Positions 1-7,707 of a stretch of 39,242 bases of DNA are shown here, in pieces (within the stretch, counting starts at the first letter, position 1; each line of letters opens with the position of its first letter). The notes beneath the pieces are model-generated. The model ran no database searches. It worked only from the letters and a program-made list of their open reading frames with translations, and was not told where the DNA came from. The translations under genes and the position numbers were made by a program. Source of the stretch: CAXSBR01 sp964236495 (GTDB lineage Bacteria; Actinomycetota; Actinomycetes; Mycobacteriales; Jatrophihabitantaceae); assembly GCA_964236495.1 (NCBI GenBank), contig CAXSBR010000026.1, positions 1-39,242 of the forward strand, written 5' to 3'.

Positions 1-1
1 C

Positions 2-193
2 CTCGCCGCACTCTGCCGACGACACCACGAACTGAAAACGAAGAAACTATGGAGCCACCAACTACTCGACGACGGAACCACCGAATGGACCAGCCCCGCC
101 GGCCGCCGCGCATATCGAGCACGGCTGGAGCCGCGCGTGCAGACAGAACGGAGAGGGAATCGACCGACGGACAGCGACGACCCGACGTTCTGA
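2..193 (+). CDS. DUF222/HNH endonuclease, C-terminal fragment (5' truncated by window edge)
   Basis: Reading frame 2 from the first base is open to a TGA at 191-193 and encodes 63 residues. It begins LAALCRRHHELKTKKLW and continues with an EWTSPAGRRAYRARLEP segment. The LCRRHH-LKT-W pattern followed by a W-x-SP-GR segment is the usual end of the HNH nuclease domain in actinobacterial DUF222 (13E12 repeat family) proteins. HH are probable metal or catalytic residues of the HNH fold. Only the tail is present, so activity cannot be judged. A second member of the same family starts at 38783 in the same orientation. Family assignment rests on motif recognition. Confidence 0.8.
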   Translation, partial: LAALCRRHHELKTKKLWSHQLLDDGTTEWTSPAGRRAYRARLEPRVQTERRGNRPTDSDDPTF

Positions 194-397
194 GCCGGCA
201 CTGACGACAAGCTGTGGGACTTCACCGCACGGTGGCAACTCCAAGGGTTTGCGCCTGGGCCGTTCAAGCCGAAGACCTGAAGCGCCGAGGCAACCAACCA
301 CCTTGGACAACAGTTGCCGAGTGAGCCGACACGTGCCGATCCATCGAGGTCAGGCGCGGTGAAGACGTGTTATCGGCTGGCTGCTTGCCTTCGACGT

Positions 398-1672
398 TCA
401 GGCAGACAGCAGTTCGCGCAGCAAATGCAGCGCCACCGTCGTCGTGCGCTGACGGACATCGGCGCGCGAGCCCGGCACCAGGATTCGGCGGTCGATGCTG
501 TCCCCCGCGCCGGTGACGCACAGGTACACCAGCCCGACCGGCTTGTCGGCCGAGCCTCCGCCCGGACCGGCAATGCCCGTGACGCCGACGCCGACATCGG
601 CACCGAGTCGCTTCCGGGCACCGTCGGCCAGCGCGGAGGCCACCTCTGCACTGACCGCGCCGTGCTGCTCGATCAGGTCCCACGGCACGCCGGCCAGGGC
701 GTGCTTGGCGGCGTTGGAGTACACCACCAGCCCGCCCAGCACGTACGCCGACGATCCAGCCCGCTCAGTCAACCGCCCCGCGAGCAGGCCAGCCGTACAC
801 GATTCGGCGGTCGCGATAGTCAGCCCGCGCTCGGTCAGGGCAGCAGCAACGCTCTCATCGACGGTGCGCCCGTCGAGCGAGAACGCAGTCTCGGCGTAGG
901 TGTCGCCGATCATCGTCGCGAGCTCGTCGTAGGCGGACTGGCGCGCCGGCCCGTATCGCGTGACGATCTCCAGCTCACCGTCGCGCAGGCAGGTTGTGAT
1001 CTCCAGCCCGTCCAGTCGCGGTCCCATCTCGCGCAGGTTCGCGGCCAGCTCGGATTCCGGCGTCCCCCACAGCCGCAGCGTCGACTGGCGAACCTCCGCG
1101 CGCCCGGCCAGCGCCGCCTGCACCCACGGATCGGCCAGCGCCGCCGGCCACATCTGCTGCAGTTCCCGCGGCGGCCCGGGCAGCACCACCACAGGCGGCC
1201 CGGTGCATCCGTCGACAGCCGGTACCACCAGTCCGGGCGCGGTTCCGGTCGGCGCCAACACCGACGCACCGGCCGGCACCGTGGCCTGCTTGCGAACGCC
1301 CGCCGCGGTCGCAGCCGCGTCGAGCTGCCAGCCGCGTCCAGCACTCAGCCGGGCGACGATGGCCGCAATGTGTTCCTCCAGCTCCGCATCGAGCGCCATC
1401 GGACGGCCCTGTGCCGCCGCTACTACATCTGCGGTGAGGTCGTCCGCGGTCGGTCCCAGTCCGCCAGACGTAATGACGAGGTCGTTGCCCGCGCCGGCGA
1501 GAAATTCCAGTGCCGAGCGCAGATCCGCGGGTCGGTCGCCGACGACGATCACCTGCGCGATGTCGACACCGGCCAGCCGCAACTGCTCTGCCAACCACGG
1601 ACCGTTGCGGTCGCTCACCCGCCCGGTCAGTACCTCAGTTCCGGTGACGACGATTCCCGCCCGCGTGCCCAC
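398..1672 (-). CDS. cinA: CinA-like protein, nicotinamide-nucleotide amidase
   Basis: About 424 residues with both CinA domains. The N-terminal MoaB/MogA-like part carries GIVVTGTEVLTGRV, SGGLGPTADDLT and VVVLPGPPREL. The C-terminal PncC-type amidase carries IATAESCTAGLLAGRLT, VYSNAAKHALAGV and GVTGIAGPGGGSADKPVGLVY. The C-terminal domain deamidates NMN to nicotinate mononucleotide in pyridine-nucleotide salvage; the N-terminal domain of some homologues has ADP-ribose pyrophosphatase activity. I chose the GTG at 1672 because AGGA lies about 8 bases upstream and family members begin near this point; an in-frame TTG at 1723 would add 17 residues. It ends about 90 bp before the next minus-strand gene begins its 3' end, so it may be cotranscribed with it. 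Confidence 0.93.
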   Translation of the reverse strand: MGTRAGIVVTGTEVLTGRVSDRNGPWLAEQLRLAGVDIAQVIVVGDRPADLRSALEFLAGAGNDLVITSGGLGPTADDLTADVVAAAQGRPMALDAELEEHIAAIVARLSAGRGWQLDAAATAAGVRKQATVPAGASVLAPTGTAPGLVVPAVDGCTGPPVVVLPGPPRELQQMWPAALADPWVQAALAGRAEVRQSTLRLWGTPESELAANLREMGPRLDGLEITTCLRDGELEIVTRYGPARQSAYDELATMIGDTYAETAFSLDGRTVDESVAAALTERGLTIATAESCTAGLLAGRLTERAGSSAYVLGGLVVYSNAAKHALAGVPWDLIEQHGAVSAEVASALADGARKRLGADVGVGVTGIAGPGGGSADKPVGLVYLCVTGAGDSIDRRILVPGSRADVRQRTTTVALHLLRELLSA

Positions 1673-1764
1673 CCGGCCGATCCTAGGCAGATCGGCCGGG
1701 CGCGCACCGGGCTCGGGCGGCAAGGCCCCGAGGCCAGCTCAGCAGAGCAGGGCAGACGAGGCGT

Positions 1765-2960
1765 TCAGAAGCGCAGGCGCCACACCTGGCCCGAGGTGTC
1801 GATGCTCTTCAGGCCCGGCAGCGGCACACCGGTGCCGGGCGACAGCGACCACGCCGAGACGTAGACATTGCCGAAGCTGTCGGTGACCACACCCGCGGCA
1901 AACGGCACATCCACCGAGGTACGCACGCCCGCGCGGCTCACCTTCGTCAGGACGCCGGTGATGGCGACGCCAGGCACGCCGGTGTCCGGTGCGTGCGCTT
2001 CGGTTGCGTCCAGTTCACTGACGTAGAGCGACCCGTCGACCCCGACGGCCACACCGGTGACCGAGTGGAACCCGGTCCAGGTGTGCACCACGTGCTTGCC
2101 GGTGGCGTCGAGCTCGGTCACCGTGCCTGCCCCCGGTGCTTCGCTGCCCAAGCCGCCGACGTAGATGTGACCAGCGCTGTCCTGGGCAAGTGATGTGGGT
2201 ACGTAATTACAGCCCGGAAACATCGGTGACGGATCGTGCTGGCCTGCGCAGGCGCCAGTAGTGATGTTGGCGAACACGTGAAAGACCGAACGTTTGCCGT
2301 TGGCGCGCACCAGCAGCACGTCGTTGGCCGCAGCGTCGGCGACGAGCGTGCGCCCACCCCGCAGAGCGAGCACCGCGTAGGGGTTGGAGTCCACGCCCTT
2401 GCCGTCCGGGTCGTGCGTCGCCTCGTAACCGGTGACGTCCGCTACCGGCTTGACCGAGCCGAACGGTCGCGCGACAAGCAGCTTGCCTGCCTGCTTCCCG
2501 CTGGGAAGCGGCAGCTCCGGCGGCCCGGCGGTCTCGGCAATGTAGATCTTGCCGTCGTCGGTTGCGGACACGCCGTCGGATCCGGTGGCTGCAAAGCCCG
2601 GTACCGGGTCGTTGCCCGAGGACGAGTAGAGGCCCGTCACCACCCGTAGTGGACGCTCGTTACGCGCGAACTGCGGCGCCAACACCGCGCTGTCGATCCC
2701 GTCGAGCCGACGAAGGCCGGGCCCATCGGAGAGACGATCTTCTGGGTACCGCCGGTGCCGGCTTCGGCGACGAGCAGTGCCCCTTCCCAGGGCAGGGACA
2801 GCTGGCGCGGATTGTTCAAGCCGGACACCGCCACCGCCGGTGTAGGCGCTGCGGCCGCCCGCGCATGCTCGGGCGCAGCACCGGCGACTCCACCCGGTAC
2901 CGCCACGGCCAGCGCTCCAGCCACCGTGGACACCACGGCGCCGCGCACGAAACTACGCAT
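1765..2960 (-). pseudogene. ScyD/ScyE-family secreted beta-propeller protein, frameshifted
   Basis: Two overlapping frames together make one protein. From ATG 2960 the first frame gives a signal peptide (MRSFVRGAVVSTVAGALAVAV..AGAAP) and the first blade (VSGLNNPRQLSLPWEGALLVAEAGTGG). It loses similarity after GSTGS, near 2698-2700. The second frame continues with IDSAVLAPQ, RVVTGLYSSSG, VADVTGYEATHDPDGKGVDSNPYAVL, NDVLLV and IYVGGLGSE to the stop at 1765. This order matches the six-bladed propeller of the ScyD/ScyE family, secreted proteins of unclear function. A missing G in the GGG run read on the minus strand at 2698-2700 would explain the break. It may be a true null mutation or an assembly error. 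If translated separately, the second part could start at GTG 2685 but would lack a signal peptide. Confidence 0.8.
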
Positions 2961-3134
2961 GACTCCCCCATTCAGCCGCTACGTTTGGCGAGCCCGTACT
3001 CACCGGCGGCGGCACTGCAGCAAAAAGTAACGCCGGCAGGTTGAATTGGGAAGACCTGCGTGCGTGCACCCGTCACTGTCCGGCTGATTTTCCCGCCTGT
3101 CTCGACCACCCGCCTGATACGACAGAGGTGAAGC

Positions 3135-4148
3135 GTGCCTGAACCGGCGCAGCCGTTGCGCAAGCTCGGCTTCTTGACGATCGGGCTGTTCGACGGCGCC
3201 GATCCGCTGCCCGGCCACGTTTCCACGCTCGACATCATCGAACTGGGCGAGCAACTGGGATTCGACAGTGCCTGGCTGCGGCATCGCCACCTGCAGTACG
3301 GCATCTCGTCTCCGGTCGCGGTCCTCGCTGCCGCCTCCCAGCGCACCACCGGTATCGAACTGGGCACCGCGGTCATCCCTGTCGGTTGGGAAAACCCGTT
3401 ACGGCTGGCCGAAGATTTGGCCACCGTCGACATCCTGTCCGGCGGCCGTCTCAATCCCGGGGTGAGCATCGGCCCGCCGATGCGCTGGAACGACGTCAAG
3501 CTCGCCCTCTACCCCGACACCGCCGACGTCGAGGACTTCAGCTACGAGCGCGTGCAGCGGCTGATGCGCTTCATCCGCGGCGAGCCGGCGACGCAGTTCA
3601 GCGGCGTCGAAGGCATCGAGGTGTACTCGGATCGGGTAGAGCCGCACTCACCCGGGCTCGCCAGCCGGATGTGGTACGGCGGGGCCAGCCTGCGCTCGGC
3701 GCAGTGGGCCGGCGAGAACAGCATGAACTTCCTCACCAGCAGCGTGGTCAAAGCCGAGCAGTCCGAGAACTTTGTTGAGATCCAGCTGTCGCACGTCCGG
3801 GCGTTCCGGGCCGCATCACCCGCTGGCGCCCAGGCTCGCGTCTCTCAGGGTCTCGTCGTGATTCCTACCGACACCGCATCGTCGGATCAGCGGTCCAAGT
3901 ACCAGCAGTACGCGCAATCTCGGCTGGCCCGCACGGCGGCGCCGCAGGGGCCCGCGCGGATGATGTTCGCGCCCGACCTCGTCGGCCCATCGGAGGAAAT
4001 TGCGCAGCGCCTGTATGCCTCCCCGTCCTTTCGGGAGATCGACGAGGTCGCGTTCGCGCTGCCGTTCAGCTTCCAACATGACGACTACGTGCAGATTCTC
4101 ACCGATATCTCCAGCCGGCTGGGACCCGCGCTGGGCTGGCACTCTTAA
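3135..4148 (+). CDS. LLM-class flavin-dependent oxidoreductase
   Basis: 337 residues with the bacterial luciferase-like TIM-barrel pattern: an N-terminal strand KLGFLTIGLFDG, then LGEQLGFDSAWLRHRHL, ELGTAVIPVGWENPLRLAEDLATVDILSGGR and the late NFLTSSV strand. The A-VDILSGGRLNPGVS segment corresponds to the family's TLDvLSgGRl...G motif, which lies near the flavin phosphate. The partner flavin (FMN or F420) and substrate cannot be read from sequence. The GTG start at 3135 has an AGAGGTG ribosome site about 4 bases upstream. It is divergent from the frameshifted propeller gene and convergent with msrA, so it is probably a single-gene unit. Confidence 0.85.
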   Translation: MPEPAQPLRKLGFLTIGLFDGADPLPGHVSTLDIIELGEQLGFDSAWLRHRHLQYGISSPVAVLAAASQRTTGIELGTAVIPVGWENPLRLAEDLATVDILSGGRLNPGVSIGPPMRWNDVKLALYPDTADVEDFSYERVQRLMRFIRGEPATQFSGVEGIEVYSDRVEPHSPGLASRMWYGGASLRSAQWAGENSMNFLTSSVVKAEQSENFVEIQLSHVRAFRAASPAGAQARVSQGLVVIPTDTASSDQRSKYQQYAQSRLARTAAPQGPARMMFAPDLVGPSEEIAQRLYASPSFREIDEVAFALPFSFQHDDYVQILTDISSRLGPALGWHS

Positions 4149-4225
4149 GTACGAACTACCCCGACCTACCGACTTTGACGCATGCGTTGTGCTGGGCGAA
4201 CGTTCGCGCCAAAAAGTTGGGCAGG

Positions 4226-4744
4226 TCAGCGACTGACGACCTGCTCGCGGTGTGGCAGTTTCCAGCCGGGCCGGACGTAGTGGCAGGTGTAGCCGCTGGG
4301 GTAGTTGAGCAGGTAGTCCTGGTGCTCGGGCTCGGCTTCCCAGAACGGACCGACCGGCTCGACCTCGGTAACGACGGGCCCAGGCCAGAGACCTGAGGCG
4401 TCGACGTCGGCGATGGTGTCGCGCGCGACCTGCCTCTGCTCGTCGTCGGTGTAGTAGATCGCCGACCGGTAGCTCGCGCCGATGTCGTTGCCCTGGCGAT
4501 TTCTTGTCGACGGATCGTGGACCTGGAAGAAGAATTCGAGCAGGTTCCGGTAACTCGTCTGCGCCGAATCGAAAACGATCTCGATCGCCTCGGCGTGCGA
4601 GCCGTGCCTGCGATAGGTCGCGTTCGGGACGTCGCCACCGGTGTAACCGACCCGAGTGGAGATCACACCCGGCTGCTTGCGGATCAAATCTTGCATCCCC
4701 CAGAAGCAGCCGCCAGCCAGAACTGCCCGTTGCATGCCAGTCAT
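4226..4744 (-). CDS. msrA: Peptide-methionine (S)-S-oxide reductase MsrA
   Basis: 172 residues, a normal MsrA length. The catalytic GGCFWG motif places the nucleophilic Cys at residue 13, followed by GV-STRVGYTGGDVPNATYR, HAEAIEIVFD, FFFQVHDPSTRNRQGNDIGASYRSAIYY and HQDYL. These are the substrate-pocket and fold signatures of the family. The protein reduces the S-epimer of methionine sulfoxide in oxidised proteins in the cytosol. The ATG at 4744 is preferred: AAGGAC lies 6-8 bases upstream, and the catalytic motif then sits at the usual distance from the start, whereas the frame upstream has no MsrA similarity. A further Cys in YTCHYV near the C-terminus may help in resolving the disulfide. 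Confidence 0.95.
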   Translation of the reverse strand: MTGMQRAVLAGGCFWGMQDLIRKQPGVISTRVGYTGGDVPNATYRRHGSHAEAIEIVFDSAQTSYRNLLEFFFQVHDPSTRNRQGNDIGASYRSAIYYTDDEQRQVARDTIADVDASGLWPGPVVTEVEPVGPFWEAEPEHQDYLLNYPSGYTCHYVRPGWKLPHREQVVSR

Positions 4745-5032
4745 GTCGATGTCCTTTCCTCGGTTTTCCGTAGATGCTCGACGCATACCGACAGCGGTTC
4801 GCCACCGCAGCCAGTTCGTCACACTTGTCCAACCACCAGACCCGATCCGGTGTTCCGCCTTCGGACACTGCGCCGCAGCGGTACGCAGCGGCACGCGAGC
4901 GCCGTCGCCAACTCGCCATCCACCGGACGTCGCACGGTCACCGCCTCGATGATCCGGCGTCACCCCGCACCGCCATCGTCGGGCAGGTACAAGTCCGTCA
5001 CAGGAACGGGCCGAACACGACGAGGAGTTCGC

Positions 5033-6166
5033 ATGAGCACTGGTCCGGTAATGCCCTCACTGCGCCGACGCACGCTCGCAGGAATTGCAGTCGGCACTGC
5101 AATCGCGACGTCGGCCGTCACCGTCGCGGCGGCGTCGGCAAGCCCGCACTCCACCGTCCATGCGCCCGGGCATGCGCGTGTCCAAGCGCCGTTCCATGCG
5201 CCCGACGCGTCACGGCCTGTATCCACCCGGTTCGACCTCGAAGGCCACCGCGGCACCCGCGGACTGCGCCCGGAGGACACGCTGCCCGCGTTTGCCAAGG
5301 CCCTCGACATCGGCGTACGCACGCTCGAACTCGACACTGGAATCAGTAAGGACGGCGTCGTGGTGGTGAGCCACGACTCCTTCATCAACCCGCTGGTCTG
5401 CACCGACACCCAGCCCGCGACTGCCGGTGATCCCGCGTACCCCTACGTGGGCAAGTACATCCACGATCTGACGTTCGCGCAGCTGGAGACGCTGGACTGC
5501 GGCACGCGCCGCCCCGCAGACCCGGCGACCGACCCGTTCTACGCTTCCCAGCTGCCCGTGCCCGGCACCCGCATCCCGACGCTGGACCAGGTGTTTGCTC
5601 TGGTAGAGGCGCGCGGCGCCAACGACGTCCAACTCAACATCGAAACCAAGATAGACCCGACCGCGCCGACCACAACCGTCTCGCCCGGACAGTTCGTCCG
5701 CAAAGATCTGGCCGTCATCCGCGCCCACCGCAACGGAATCGCCCGCAGCCTGCTGCAGAGTTTCGACTGGCGCACGCTGGCGATCGCGCGACGCCTGGCA
5801 CCCAAGCTGCGCCGGGTAGCGCTGGTCGATCCCTCCACAGCGCAGGTCGGTAAACCTGGAGCGTCGCCGTGGCTGGGCGGTATCGACGTCGATGCCGCGC
5901 CCTACCGCGGCGATGTGCCGTTCGCGGCGCGATCGGTTCGTGCAGCGGTAATCTCGCCCAACCAGCTGATGGTGGACGCGGCTTTCGTGGCCTCGGCGCA
6001 TCGCCACCGTGAGCTCGTCGTTCCCTACACCGTCGACGCCGTGCGCGACATGCAGACGTTGATCGCCACTGGTGTCGACGGCATCATCACCGACTACCCC
6101 GACCGCCTGCGCGATGTGCTGGCAGTACTGGGCTACCGGCTGCCCAAGCGGTATCCCGCCTCCTGA
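5033..6166 (+). CDS. Secreted glycerophosphodiester phosphodiesterase
   Basis: 377 residues. A twin-arginine-like or Sec signal (PSLRRRTLAGIAVGTAIA...AAASASP) leads into a His/Pro-rich spacer and a GDPD TIM barrel. Catalytic signatures are EGHRGTRGLRPEDTLPAF, TLELDTGISKDGVVVVSHD, LNIETK, LLQSFDWRTL and VDGIITDYPDRL. These supply the His pair and the acidic metal ligands. The enzyme hydrolyses glycerophosphodiesters to glycerol 3-phosphate and an alcohol outside the cytoplasm, probably for phosphate or glycerol scavenging. The ATG at 5033 has a GAGGAG ribosome site at 5022-5027. An open frame continues upstream across the start region of msrA, but it has no family similarity and was not used. 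Confidence 0.92.
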   Translation: MSTGPVMPSLRRRTLAGIAVGTAIATSAVTVAAASASPHSTVHAPGHARVQAPFHAPDASRPVSTRFDLEGHRGTRGLRPEDTLPAFAKALDIGVRTLELDTGISKDGVVVVSHDSFINPLVCTDTQPATAGDPAYPYVGKYIHDLTFAQLETLDCGTRRPADPATDPFYASQLPVPGTRIPTLDQVFALVEARGANDVQLNIETKIDPTAPTTTVSPGQFVRKDLAVIRAHRNGIARSLLQSFDWRTLAIARRLAPKLRRVALVDPSTAQVGKPGASPWLGGIDVDAAPYRGDVPFAARSVRAAVISPNQLMVDAAFVASAHRHRELVVPYTVDAVRDMQTLIATGVDGIITDYPDRLRDVLAVLGYRLPKRYPAS

Positions 6167-6222
6167 CATCCGGAGCAGCGCACCCTGCGGTACTCAAAAT
6201 CCGGCGCGGCGACGTGGGCTTG

Positions 6223-7125
6223 TTACGCCCGCGTCGCCGGTGTCGCGGCAACGTCACGCGGCCAGTGGTCGCTGGCGTGCACAGTTCCGTCCGCGGCGAC
6301 CAGCAGTGCCTCGTAGCCCTCCACGCCGCGGATCCAGGCCAACGCCTGCTCGCCCAGCACGAACGCTGCCGTCGCGTAGGCGTCGGCCAACGTGAGGCTC
6401 GGTCCGACGACCGACGCGCTGGCAACCCTGTCGGCAGCTGCGCCGGTGAACGGATCGCGAATGTGCAGGCCGCGTTCTGCGGTACCCGACGTCGCCACGG
6501 CAAGGTCGCGGCCGGTGACGACGCGCAGCATCCGAGCGCGATGGTGCGGATCTGCGATGCCAACGCTCCACGGGCGCCCGGGCGCCGCGCCACCGGCCAA
6601 TTGCATATCGCCGCCGCCGTTGACTGCGTGGTTCGCAGAGCCCCGCGCGCGTAGCAGCTGGCTGGCGCGCTCGATGGCCCAGCCCTTGACCAGGCCGGTG
6701 GGATCCACCCGTCCAGATCGCAGTGCGCTGAACGCGCCGCCGGTGGTGGCCTGGACCTGTGCGCACAGGTCGAGCACCTGAGCGACATCGGGGTCGGCCT
6801 GGGCCACCGTCAGTTCCTCACGTCGGATCCGGCTGATGTCGCTGTCGGCCCGGTAGTTGCTGAAAACGGCGTCGACGCAATGGAGCCAGCCGACGACGTC
6901 GCGCACCGCATCGGTCCAGTTGCCAGGATCGCGGATGTCGACGGTGAATACGGTGCCCATGCACTGCTCGACGTGCACGGTTCGAGGCGCCCGGGAGGCC
7001 GCGGCGGCGGGCGCGGCGGTGGGCGCGGCGGTGGGCAAGGAGCGGGGCTGGACGTCGACCGCCGTCACAGGGCCGCCCATCACAGACCGACCCATTACAG
7101 ACCGGCCCATCACAGACCGACCCAT
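6223..7125 (-). CDS. apbE: ApbE-type FAD:protein FMN transferase
   Basis: About 300 residues. ApbE signatures are MGTVFTVDIRD, DAVFSNYRADSDISRIRRE, GRVDPTGLVKGWAIERASQLL, HAVNGGGDMQLAGG, ATSGTAERGLHIRDPFTG and TLADAYATAAFVLG. The last holds the conserved Asp that binds magnesium. The family transfers FMN from FAD to a Thr or Ser of a target protein. The upstream gene ends with exactly such a target motif and shares one base of the stop codon with this start (TGATG). The N-terminus is unusual: four 15-bp repeats encode MGRSV-like units and offer four ATG codons (7125, 7110, 7095, 7080), so the true start is uncertain. No clear signal peptide or lipobox follows, which leaves the side of the membrane open. 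Confidence 0.9.
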   Translation of the reverse strand: MGRSVMGRSVMGRSVMGGPVTAVDVQPRSLPTAAPTAAPAAAASRAPRTVHVEQCMGTVFTVDIRDPGNWTDAVRDVVGWLHCVDAVFSNYRADSDISRIRREELTVAQADPDVAQVLDLCAQVQATTGGAFSALRSGRVDPTGLVKGWAIERASQLLRARGSANHAVNGGGDMQLAGGAAPGRPWSVGIADPHHRARMLRVVTGRDLAVATSGTAERGLHIRDPFTGAAADRVASASVVGPSLTLADAYATAAFVLGEQALAWIRGVEGYEALLVAADGTVHASDHWPRDVAATPATRA

Positions 7126-7135
7126 CACAGACCGG
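7076..7135 (-). repeat. Four 15-bp direct repeats, each holding a stop-start junction
   Basis: Four exact-length units lie at 7076-7090, 7091-7105, 7106-7120 and 7121-7135; on the plus strand each is CCCATYACAGACCGR. Read on the minus strand, each contains TGATG (TAATG in the second unit). The stop triplet is always in the frame of the FMN-binding gene and the ATG always in the frame of apbE, because the unit length is a multiple of three. Units alternate in their last base (A, G, A, G), which suggests duplication of a 30-bp pair. Confidence 0.95.
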
Positions 7136-7634
7136 CCTTGTCCAGGGCGCTCTGCAGCGAGTCGAGGTAGCCCTGGCTGGTGTAGGTGGCGCCCGAGATC
7201 ATGTCGACCTTGGCGTTGCCCGCGGCCAGCACTTCTTGATTCAGTGCCGGTATGGCCGCGGCATTGATCTGCTGATCCCGCCCGCTGTTGGCGGGGTAGT
7301 CGACGGCGGCGACGCCGGTCAATTTGCCGTTCGTCACCACAATCCGAACCTGCACCGGGCCGTATCGGGTGTCGACTGAGCTGCCCGTGATCGTCTTGGT
7401 CGAAGTGGCCTTCGCCGTGCTCGACGTCTTCGCCTTGGACCGAGTGTTGGCGGTGCTGGCCTTGGTACCGCTGGACGTACCGCTGGACGTACCGGTGGTG
7501 GTGGCCGAGGTGCCGGGTGCGGTGGTGCTTATGGCCGCCGGCGGAGCTGCGATTGATTGCGGATGGGTTTTGAACGACAGCAGACCGACCAGCCCGGCGA
7601 TGGTGCCGAAGACGGCGAGAATGACGCGACGCAT
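7125..7634 (-). CDS. Membrane-anchored FMN-binding domain protein (ApbE substrate)
   Basis: 169 residues: an N-terminal membrane anchor (VILAVFGTIAGLVGLLSF), a Ser/Thr/Lys/Ala-rich extracytoplasmic linker from about 35 to 82, then a single FMN-binding domain (YGPVQVRIVVTNGKLTGVAAVDYP) ending in DMISGATYTSQGYLDSLQSAL. The D144-x-x-S-G-A-T150 motif matches the flavinylation site known from NqrC/RnfG-type domains, so Thr150 is the predicted FMN acceptor. It probably carries electrons outside the membrane. The ATG at 7634 fits the hydrophobic anchor. It sits between a ferric-reductase-like flavoprotein and apbE, all co-directional, so donor, carrier and maturation enzyme are together. Confidence 0.9.
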   Translation of the reverse strand: MRRVILAVFGTIAGLVGLLSFKTHPQSIAAPPAAISTTAPGTSATTTGTSSGTSSGTKASTANTRSKAKTSSTAKATSTKTITGSSVDTRYGPVQVRIVVTNGKLTGVAAVDYPANSGRDQQINAAAIPALNQEVLAAGNAKVDMISGATYTSQGYLDSLQSALDKAGL

Positions 7635-7707
7635 GACGGTGCTCGTTTCTCTGGGCAGGGACAGGTCGGGGACAGGTCGGAAAGGGACTGGTCGGGAAGG
7701 GGACGGG

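Noticed and set aside
314..1864. Long plus-strand open frame of over 500 codons
   Set aside because: It lies antisense to cinA and the propeller gene, has Arg/Gly/Gln-rich composition typical of GC-rich shadow frames, and no domain.
4196..4207. GCGAACGTTCGC palindrome between convergent genes, possible SOS box
   Set aside because: The half-sites abut without the four-base gap needed by LexA and no promoter faces a gene here; too short for a terminator without a loop.
4517..5032. Upstream extension of the glycerophosphodiesterase frame
   Set aside because: It overlaps msrA in antisense, lacks similarity, and would bury the signal peptide that begins after 5033, which has its own ribosome site.
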